Below the pieces are notes generated by a model. That model made no database searches. It was not told where the DNA came from and saw only the letters and a program-made list of their open reading frames with translations. From Planctomycetota bacterium (GTDB taxonomy: Bacteria; Planctomycetota; Planctomycetia; Planctomycetales; Planctomycetaceae): a DNA stretch of 33,353 bases. The DNA is taken from positions 1-33,353 of the forward strand of contig VGZH01000064.1 of NCBI GenBank assembly GCA_016872645.1, read 5' to 3'. Shown here one piece after another: positions 27,430 to 33,353 of this stretch. Both the position numbers and the translations under genes were made by a program. Each line of letters begins with the position of its first letter. The first letter of the stretch is position 1.

Positions 27430-28926
27430 ATGTACATGAACTTCTCACAACAGATGCGGATGAGCCAGCAGATGAAGCTGGCACCGCGGATGATCCAGTC
27501 GATGGAGATTCTGCAGCTACCGCAAATGGAACTGCTGGAGCGCATCGAACAGGAACAACAGGAAAACCCGACACTGCTGGTCGGGCCCGAATTGGATGGC
27601 GAATCGTCGACCGAGCGGCAAATCGAAATCGCCAGGGCCAAGGAGGAAGCGACCGAGACTCCGGTCGAAGCTCGCGAACTGAAGGTCGAGGACAACGGCA
27701 ATAACGAAGCGGATTTCGAGCGTCTCGTCGAGATGCATGAGAACTGGAACGACGACAGCTTCAATTCTGAATTGCGAGTCTCCTCCGGCCGCATCTCAGA
27801 AGATGGCGAGCGCCATCTTGATCAGATGGCCAGCCTCCAGGAAGACGAGCCGACGCTGATCGAGTACCTGCTCGAGCAGTTTCATTTCTACGACCTCTCG
27901 CCGGAGTGGCGCGAGTTTGGTGAGTACCTGATCTACAACCTGGACGGTGACGGTCGGCTGCAAAGCTCGCTGCCGGAGCTGGCCCAAGTTTTCGGCCACC
28001 AGATCAACAACGATGATGCCCTGAAGGTCTTGCAACTCATTCAAAAGCTCGATCCACCTGGAGTCGCGGCTCGAGATGTCAAAGAGAGCCTGCTGCTGCA
28101 AATCACCGACGACATGCCACTACGAGACGTTGTCATCACGATCATCACGTCCCACTTCGAGGATTTGGCCGAGAACCGCCTGCCAGTCATCGAACGTAAG
28201 ACCGGCTACTCGATTGACCTGATCAAGATGGCCCGCGAGGAGATGCGTGAGCGGCTTGACCCGCATCCCGGCCGCCGCTTCCGCCATGTCCCCGTCCAGA
28301 CCGTGACCCCCGACGTGTTTCTCGAACAAGACGATCATGGGCAGTATGTCGTGCGGATTTCCAAAGAGACGCTGCCGCAATTGAGAATCAGCCGCAAGTA
28401 CATCGACATGATCCGCAATGGCTGCGACGCAGCGACCAAAGAATTCATCAAACGGAAGATCGAATCGGCCAAGTGGCTGATCGAGTCCATTGAGCAGCGT
28501 CACAACACGCTCAAGCGAGTCGCCCAAGCCATCGTCGATCGGCAGACGGAGTTCCTCGACAAAGGTCTGGAGTTTATTGCTCCGCTGAAAATGCAGCAGA
28601 TCGCGGACGTTGTCGGCGTGCATGTCACGACGGTCTCGCGGGCCGTTGATGATAAGTGGATTCAGGCTCCACGCGGACTGTTTCCGCTGAAACGCTTCTT
28701 CGGCGGCGGCACGAAAACCGACGATGGAGAGGATGACGTTGCCTGGGCCGTCGTCCGCATCAAGCTGCAAGAGGTCATCGACAAGGAAAACAAGGACGAC
28801 CCGCTCAGCGACGACGCGCTCGTCGAAGAGATGAAGAAGCTCGGCTACAACCTCGCCCGCCGTACGGTCACGAAGTACCGCATGAAGCTCAACATCCCAT
28901 CGTCCCGGCAACGGCGGGTGTATTAG
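27430..28926 (+). CDS. rpoN: RNA polymerase sigma-54 factor
   Basis: 498 residues. Region I is the Gln/Leu-rich start (FSQQMRMSQQMKLAPRMIQS, IEQEQQENPTL). An acidic region II follows, then the core-binding domain (TLIEYLLEQFHFYDLSPEWR). The helix-turn-helix region reads MQQIADVVGVHVTTVSRAV, and the RpoN box ARRTVTKYR is near residues 476-484, close to the C-terminus. It directs transcription from -24/-12 promoters with enhancer-binding ATPases. It lies 18 bp after recR, and no terminator separates them, so it is probably the last gene of the dnaX-ybaB-recR transcript. Two ATGs (27430 and 27436) are possible starts. Confidence 0.96.
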   Translation: MYMNFSQQMRMSQQMKLAPRMIQSMEILQLPQMELLERIEQEQQENPTLLVGPELDGESSTERQIEIARAKEEATETPVEARELKVEDNGNNEADFERLVEMHENWNDDSFNSELRVSSGRISEDGERHLDQMASLQEDEPTLIEYLLEQFHFYDLSPEWREFGEYLIYNLDGDGRLQSSLPELAQVFGHQINNDDALKVLQLIQKLDPPGVAARDVKESLLLQITDDMPLRDVVITIITSHFEDLAENRLPVIERKTGYSIDLIKMAREEMRERLDPHPGRRFRHVPVQTVTPDVFLEQDDHGQYVVRISKETLPQLRISRKYIDMIRNGCDAATKEFIKRKIESAKWLIESIEQRHNTLKRVAQAIVDRQTEFLDKGLEFIAPLKMQQIADVVGVHVTTVSRAVDDKWIQAPRGLFPLKRFFGGGTKTDDGEDDVAWAVVRIKLQEVIDKENKDDPLSDDALVEEMKKLGYNLARRTVTKYRMKLNIPSSRQRRVY

Positions 28927-28931
28927 CGAAT

Positions 28932-28975
28932 CCCGGTCATTGCGTGGCCGGGATGCGAGTCACGGAGTGGCTCGC
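28932..28975. terminator. Two tandem hairpins between rpoN and the convergent DUF1553 gene
   Basis: CCCGGTCA/TGGCCGGG (28932-28939 and 28945-28952, one G-U pair) and GCGAGTCAC/GTGGCTCGC (28955-28963 and 28967-28975, one G-U pair, 3-base loop) stand side by side in the 59-bp gap between two stop codons. This fits a two-way terminator. Confidence 0.6.
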
Positions 28976-28985
28976 CTGCGTTCGC

Positions 28986-31523
28986 TCAGTGATTGAACAT
29001 GAACTCCTTCGAGTTCAGCAGCGCCCAAAGCAAATCCTCGACCGCTTGTCGCTTGTCCGACTCGCCTTCGAGATACTTCGTGGCCGTCGTGAGTTCATCG
29101 CTGCTCGGCAGGCGAGAGAGCGATCCGAGGTACAGTTCTTCGATCAAGTTGTTCAGCGGGCGGCGGTCTTTCTCAGGAATCGCGAAGAACTTTCCAATCT
29201 TGCCTTCGCCGCTTGAAAGCTTGTTTTCAATCTCATCCGAGTTCGACAGCAGCAGCACTTGAGCCAGCGTCGCGCCAGGCGATCGTTCGCACTCGCAAGC
29301 GGTGACTCGTTTGGGACGGTCAAAGGCGTCGAGGAAGTACGAGCCGAAGTTTTCGTGCGGCAGGTCAATCGCACGCGCGGAGGTTCCGACGCCGTTGAAG
29401 CGGTCGCGGACACCGGTCGCCTGATTGACGGAATCCAGGAATACCTCGGCGATCAGGCGGCGAGCGTAAAAACGGGCATAGTTCTGCCGGTCGTGTTCGT
29501 TGTCTGGCGTCGGTTGTGAGGACAACTGATAGGCCTGACTCGTGACCATCTGCCGAATCGCGTGCTTGATGTCGAACTGGTGAGCGAGGAAATCGTCACT
29601 CAGGAACTTCAGAAGTTCAGGATTCGATGGTGGGTTCGTTTCGCGCAGGTCATCGACTTCGTGGACGATGCCTCGGCCGAAGAAGTGTCCCCACAGACGG
29701 TTGACCATCGTGCGAGCGAAATACGGATTCTCCGGCTTGGCCATCCAATCGACCAGAGCGTGACGCGGGTCTTGTTCGGAGGAAAATTCCGTATAGTCCC
29801 CGTCGAGGAATTTGGGTTTCGGCGACTGTTTTGTCAGCGGGTTCTGTTCGCCGCGAGTCACCGTCGGAGCATTGAAATACGGCGGCGGCTCGCCGAACGA
29901 CTTCTGACCGAGCCGCGTGAAGAAACCGGACAAGCCGTAGTAGTCCTCTTGCGAGTATCTCTCATACGGGTGGTGATGACACTTCGCGCATTGCAGCCGC
30001 AGGCCGAGAAACACCTGGGCCGTGTCAGCCGTCGATTGATGCAACAAGTCGTCGCGCATTTGCCAATAGCGGTTCACTGGGGGAGCATCCTGCCACTCGC
30101 CCGACGCCGCGATCACGCCACGAGCGAACTCGTCGTACGGCACGTTGCGGGCGACTTGGTCCTTGATCCAATTGTTGAACGCATACGATGCCCGATCGGC
30201 ACCGGCAAGATTCGAGTTCCTCAGAATCGAACCCCATCGCAACGCGAAGAACGCGGGATAGTCGGGAGAGTCGAGCAACCGATCGACTGCCCCCTCGCGC
30301 TTCGTCGGAGTCGCGTCGTTCAAAAATGCTCGAACCTCGTCCGAGGTCGGCAAGCGTCCGCACAGATCGAGCGTGACTCGCCGCAAAAACGTGGCGTCAT
30401 CGACCAGCGGAGAGGGCTTGAGACCCAGCTTCTTCCACTTTTCGACGACCAATCGATCGATCTCGCTCTTGGGTGTGAAGTTGGTGATCTCCTTGAGCGG
30501 CTCGCCGTGTGGCACGAGTGCCAGAAACACCGCAACCTGACCCATGTACCGAGTCATGATCGCCGCCTCGCCCGATTGACCGGTCGTCTTCACGAGCCCG
30601 TCTGCCGAGACGGAAGCGACGACATCCAGGTTGCTGGAGTAATCCGTCTGTCGAGTCACATCGCGCTGCGATCCATCGCTGTACTCGGCGATGACCGCAA
30701 GTTGCTGCTGGGATACCTGCTCACTAACCCGCAGCGCCAGCGAGGGCGAATTGGAATCGGCGTTCGAGGGACGTCCCCCCTCGCTGACGCTGCGGGTTAG
30801 TTTTTTCAGCACGCGTTCCTTCGGCGACACGTGCAGCTTGACGACGCGCGGCACTTCCGGCGACGAGGCCGGGGCACTCGATTCGATCCAACTCAGCAGC
30901 AGGCGGTACGGCTCACTGCCGACTTCAATGCGGCGGCCTCCGCCGTGTGGTACGGAGCCGACCGCTTTGCGAAGCAGCAACGATCCGCTTGCATTCGCTA
31001 CGTTGACGCGGCGTCCGCGAGCTTCCTTCACCAGTGCTGAGTAATCGAACTCGGTATCAAAACCGAATAGCGACAACTGAAATCCGTTCTGTCCACCTTG
31101 CTTGCCGTGACAGCCGCCGGAATTGCAGCCGAAGCGGCTCAACAGCGGAACGATCTCTGTCGAGAAATCGATGGCGCGAGCATTCGCCATCCCCTTCACC
31201 GTCACCGGCACCGTCGAGGTTTGTCCGTTGACAGTGATGCTGATCTCGGTCGTACCGTCGGCGACCGGCAGCAAGTAACCGGACTCGTCGACTGTCGCGA
31301 CGTTCGTCTGCGAACTGGCGTACTTGGCCGAGCGGGTCACATCTTTTCCATCTGCCTCGACCAGTAACTGCCGCCGGGCAAATGGATCAGAAAGCGTGAC
31401 TGCATCGGGCAGGACTCTCAGCGGTCCCTGGGCGAACAGAGTCGTCGCGCACAAGGCTGAGGCCAGAGTCAGCAGTTGAATACGGAGATTCCAGACAGGA
31501 ACCAATCGTTCAGCGAACAGCAT
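28986..31523 (-). CDS. Secreted DUF1549/DUF1553 protein with N-terminal Ig-like domain
   Basis: 845 residues from the ATG at 31523, backed by GAGGG 8 bases upstream; the longer start at 31574 lacks this. A signal peptide (IQLLTLASALCATTLFAQ) is followed by a bacterial Ig-like (Big_2-type) domain: LLVEADGKDVTRSAKYASSQ, VATVDESGYL, GTTEISITVNG. A second similar piece lies at about 275-330. A Cx4CH motif (CNSGGCHGK, Cys133-His139) and a CxxCH motif (CAKCHHHPYERYSQEDYY, Cys512-His516) follow the planctomycete cytochrome pattern. DUF1549 lies at about 360-550 and DUF1553 at about 600-845 (NPYFARTMVNRLWGHFFGRG). Residues about 242-267 (LTRSVSEGG ... SPSLALRVSEQ) are encoded by an in-frame palindromic repeat. 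The function is unknown; its family is shared with the gene at 10635. Confidence 0.9.
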   Translation of the reverse strand: MLFAERLVPVWNLRIQLLTLASALCATTLFAQGPLRVLPDAVTLSDPFARRQLLVEADGKDVTRSAKYASSQTNVATVDESGYLLPVADGTTEISITVNGQTSTVPVTVKGMANARAIDFSTEIVPLLSRFGCNSGGCHGKQGGQNGFQLSLFGFDTEFDYSALVKEARGRRVNVANASGSLLLRKAVGSVPHGGGRRIEVGSEPYRLLLSWIESSAPASSPEVPRVVKLHVSPKERVLKKLTRSVSEGGRPSNADSNSPSLALRVSEQVSQQQLAVIAEYSDGSQRDVTRQTDYSSNLDVVASVSADGLVKTTGQSGEAAIMTRYMGQVAVFLALVPHGEPLKEITNFTPKSEIDRLVVEKWKKLGLKPSPLVDDATFLRRVTLDLCGRLPTSDEVRAFLNDATPTKREGAVDRLLDSPDYPAFFALRWGSILRNSNLAGADRASYAFNNWIKDQVARNVPYDEFARGVIAASGEWQDAPPVNRYWQMRDDLLHQSTADTAQVFLGLRLQCAKCHHHPYERYSQEDYYGLSGFFTRLGQKSFGEPPPYFNAPTVTRGEQNPLTKQSPKPKFLDGDYTEFSSEQDPRHALVDWMAKPENPYFARTMVNRLWGHFFGRGIVHEVDDLRETNPPSNPELLKFLSDDFLAHQFDIKHAIRQMVTSQAYQLSSQPTPDNEHDRQNYARFYARRLIAEVFLDSVNQATGVRDRFNGVGTSARAIDLPHENFGSYFLDAFDRPKRVTACECERSPGATLAQVLLLSNSDEIENKLSSGEGKIGKFFAIPEKDRRPLNNLIEELYLGSLSRLPSSDELTTATKYLEGESDKRQAVEDLLWALLNSKEFMFNH
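30724..30800. repeat. Palindromic repeat inside the DUF1549/DUF1553 gene
   Basis: Arms 30724-30746 and 30778-30800 pair at 22 of 23 positions (CTAACCCGCAGCG-CAGCGAGGG). On the coding strand they give LTRSVSEGG and SPSLALRVS. The element lies in a linker between two Ig-like pieces and keeps the frame open. A diverged copy lies at 33096-33189. Confidence 0.8.
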
Positions 31524-31686
31524 CGAAGTTCCCTCGGCGGGCAGGTTATGGGAACGAGTCCAGGTGGGCTGCACTAATTTACTCTCGACCGACGAGTCAC
31601 GCGAAGCCTCCTCTGCGAAAATCGGCCTGATCGGTGTTTCAAAAACTCAAACGCAGATTACGCAGATTTTCGCGGAGGGAATTCGG
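31524..31686. other. Gap between the DUF1553 gene and the histidine kinase gene
   Basis: The segment holds the leader of the DUF1553 gene and a short direct repeat, ACGCAGATT-ACGCAGATT, near 31651-31669. I see no gene and no convincing terminator for the kinase gene. Confidence 0.35.
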
Positions 31687-33081
31687 TCAGGAGGGGAGAT
31701 CCAACTCAAAGCAGGTCGTTTCGCCGACGCGGAACCAGCAGAGTGATCCGCCGTGCGATCCGGCGATTTGTTTGGCGACGGCTAAACCCAGCCCGGTCCC
31801 TTCGGGCTTGTCGGTGACGAATGGTTCGAAGAGTTGTCCGGCAATCGAGTCGGCCGGACCGGGACCAGAATCGAGCACGCGCAGTCGCACGCGGTTCGGA
31901 GTGGCGTCGTTCAATTCGATTCGGACCCAAGCACCGGAACTGCTGGGCCAAGACTGCGTGGCCGCATCGATGCCGTTGAGCAACAGGTTGACCAGCAACT
32001 CCTGAAGCTCGTCGCGGTCGCCGTGAATGACGAACGCCGTCGCCGGAGGAGTCCATTGCAAGTCGACTCCCACATGTCTGCCTCGTGGTCGGACCAGCGA
32101 CAGGACGTTGTCGATCAACTCGATCAGCGGCACGTCATGCGATTCACGCGGACGTGCCGCATCGTCGCGACCCGCACCGAGCGTCAGGAAGCGTTGCAAG
32201 TAAGACTCCATCAGGCCGAGCTGTCGCAGAGCCATCTCGGTCGACTCGGCATGCTCACCAAGCGGACACTCGCGCGCATGGACCTGCAACGCCATGCGTG
32301 CTCCCGTCAGCCAGTTGCGAAGCTGATGAGCCAATCCCGCTCCGAGTTGTCCGAGCGTCTTGAGCCGTTCGTTGCGACGGACTTGCTGTTCGTAGCGTGT
32401 CAGTTGTTCGACCATGCGGTTGATCGACAGTGTCAGGTCGCGCAGCTCGTCGTCGCGAACCGGCAGCGGCATCGGTTGGAAGTCGCCGCTGGCAATGCTC
32501 TCGCTCTGCTGGCTCAACCGTGCGATTGGCCGAGTGAATCGTCGTGCCCACAACGCTGTCAGCACGAGCACCGCCAAAGCGGTCACGCTGCCGGCAATCA
32601 GTGGCGGCAGGACCGCTCCGCGTGTCGTCGTCCACCAGCGATCCTCCGGGTACAGCACCAGCAGCGATAGCGGCCGAGTGGCCGTTCGACGCAGCGGCAC
32701 CTTCGCTGTCAGAAAGCTGCGTCCCTGAATCTCGACCAATGGATTGCTCGACAAGTCAGACAGTGGCCCGGTGTCAGGAACCGCTTTGAGTCGATCACGC
32801 ACGTCTGCATCCAACGGCAACGTCGCCGCCTGAGCTTGCTGCTGAGCATCCCAGACCACGAACTCGGCCCCCGACAATCCCGCGAGCTTCTGCAAGACCG
32901 ACTTCTGCAACGGGAAGTTCGCATCCGCCAAGGTCGCCACGACACGCGACAACCGATCGGACTCCTCGCGCCGCGCCCAACGGCTGCCAACCCACGCGCT
33001 CACGCCGCTGGAGAGCGTGCTGGCCAGCAGAATCACCAGCAGCATCGGAACCAGTAGTTGTCGCTGAATCGGCCAACGCAT
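31687..33081 (-). CDS. Membrane sensor histidine kinase
   Basis: 464 residues. Two membrane helices (about 8-30 and 157-178) flank a 125-residue periplasmic domain without a recognised fold. A HAMP linker (179-232, FTRPIARLSQQSESIASGDF) leads to the dimerisation helix with phospho-acceptor His252 (LGAGLAHQLRNWLTG). The ATPase domain shows the N box (ELLVNLLLNGIDA, near 361-373), G1 (DSGPGP, Asp404), F box (LFEPFVTDKPEG) and G2 (GTGLGLAV). No response regulator gene lies next to it in the window; the gene upstream in its direction would be outside its reach because the next gene is divergent. The signal is unknown. Confidence 0.93.
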   Translation of the reverse strand: MRWPIQRQLLVPMLLVILLASTLSSGVSAWVGSRWARREESDRLSRVVATLADANFPLQKSVLQKLAGLSGAEFVVWDAQQQAQAATLPLDADVRDRLKAVPDTGPLSDLSSNPLVEIQGRSFLTAKVPLRRTATRPLSLLVLYPEDRWWTTTRGAVLPPLIAGSVTALAVLVLTALWARRFTRPIARLSQQSESIASGDFQPMPLPVRDDELRDLTLSINRMVEQLTRYEQQVRRNERLKTLGQLGAGLAHQLRNWLTGARMALQVHARECPLGEHAESTEMALRQLGLMESYLQRFLTLGAGRDDAARPRESHDVPLIELIDNVLSLVRPRGRHVGVDLQWTPPATAFVIHGDRDELQELLVNLLLNGIDAATQSWPSSSGAWVRIELNDATPNRVRLRVLDSGPGPADSIAGQLFEPFVTDKPEGTGLGLAVAKQIAGSHGGSLCWFRVGETTCFELDLPS

Positions 33082-33095
33082 GAGTCACACGAAAA

Positions 33096-33189
33096 CCAAC
33101 TCGAAGCGCCAGCGAGGGCGAACGCTTCAAAGATTTCCGAAACGACGAAATTACCTGAAGCGCCCACCCTCGTTGGTGCTTCGGGTTAG
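33096..33189. repeat. Second, diverged copy of the palindromic repeat
   Basis: The left arm (33096-33118, with GAAGCGCCAGCGAGGG) and right arm (33167-33189, CCCTCGTTGGTGCTTCGGGTTAG) are related to each other and to the arms at 30724-30800. They pair at about 19 of 23 positions around a longer centre. It lies in the spacer between the divergent kinase and dehydrogenase genes. Confidence 0.65.
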
Positions 33190-33242
33190 TTTCCCACCCG
33201 GCAGTAGACCGACACGACGCGCGTTTGTCATGCTCTGACGCC

Positions 33243-33353
33243 ATGCGAACGGACTCGGAACAAGTTGTTTTCAGACCGCTAGTGCTGGTTGTTGGAGCGG
33301 GCATCAACGGTGCGGCGGTCGCACGCGAACTGACGCTCAACGGAGTCTCGGTC
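33243..33353 (+). CDS. FAD-dependent dehydrogenase N-terminus, probably glycerol-3-phosphate dehydrogenase (partial)
   Basis: Only the first 37 codons are in the window. They read MRTDSEQVVFRPLVLVVGAG, then INGAAVARELTLNGVSV. The sequence VVGAGINGAAVAREL is a Rossmann GxGxxG dinucleotide-binding motif, and the form G(A/G)GINGAxxARxxxxxG is characteristic of GlpD/GlpA-type glycerol-3-phosphate dehydrogenases, which feed electrons to quinone at the membrane. Other FAD oxidases share the fold, so the assignment is tentative. The ribosome site is weak and the start could lie elsewhere. It is divergent from the kinase gene. Confidence 0.6.
   Translation, partial: MRTDSEQVVFRPLVLVVGAGINGAAVARELTLNGVSV

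Overview
The window looks like a chromosomal segment of a planctomycete (Planctomycetota). The signs are two large secreted DUF1549/DUF1553-type proteins with CxxCH haem motifs, a very long multi-CxxCH membrane-periphery protein of the PVC type, an extended PurQ, many short palindromic repeats (some lying in frame inside genes), and GC-rich codon use. The species cannot be named from the sequence alone. Both ends cut through genes. No tRNA, rRNA operon, CRISPR array, insertion sequence or phage gene was seen.

Left part (1-8792, all minus strand): recA, purQ and a roughly 1540-residue five-CxxCH protein follow one another in the direction of transcription. After a gap come a secreted PrxQ/BCP-like peroxiredoxin and the start of a second secreted thiol-redox protein. 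That last gene carries a TGA exactly where its family has the second Cys of a CxxC motif, so it may be a selenoprotein (CxxU). A SIMPL-domain protein lies upstream of recA, with a possible gene remnant between them.

Middle part (8984-18652): a lipoprotein aldose 1-epimerase, a small two-helix membrane protein, a DUF1549/DUF1553 protein and pyrE run on the plus strand. On the minus strand are pgi and an ECF sigma factor translationally coupled to its zinc-finger anti-sigma. The TCA-cycle pair sucC-sucD follows on the plus strand, closed by a strong hairpin. Next is an approximately 880-bp stretch without an intact gene; it holds the decayed C-terminus of an FAD-dependent oxidoreductase and a compact, apparently three-way-junction leader.

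Right part (19384-33353): a coupled two-gene unit encodes a secreted/membrane SLBB-like protein and an actin/Hsp70-fold ATPase. Convergent to it is glgC. A well-formed promoter then drives a small SRP RNA (ffs) just upstream of dnaX-ybaB-recR-rpoN. dnaX contains an A10 tract with the E. coli-type slippery heptamer and an immediate -1 stop, predicting a tau/gamma pair. The window closes with a second DUF1549/DUF1553 protein (with an in-frame palindromic repeat), a membrane histidine kinase, a second copy of the same repeat, and the first 37 codons of a GlpD-like dehydrogenase.

The strongest leads for something undescribed are the in-frame TGA/CxxU gene, the SLBB plus actin-like ATPase pair with its structured leader, the dnaX slippage site, and the palindromic elements embedded in coding sequence. 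Family assignments rest on recognised motifs and recall; no database search was run.
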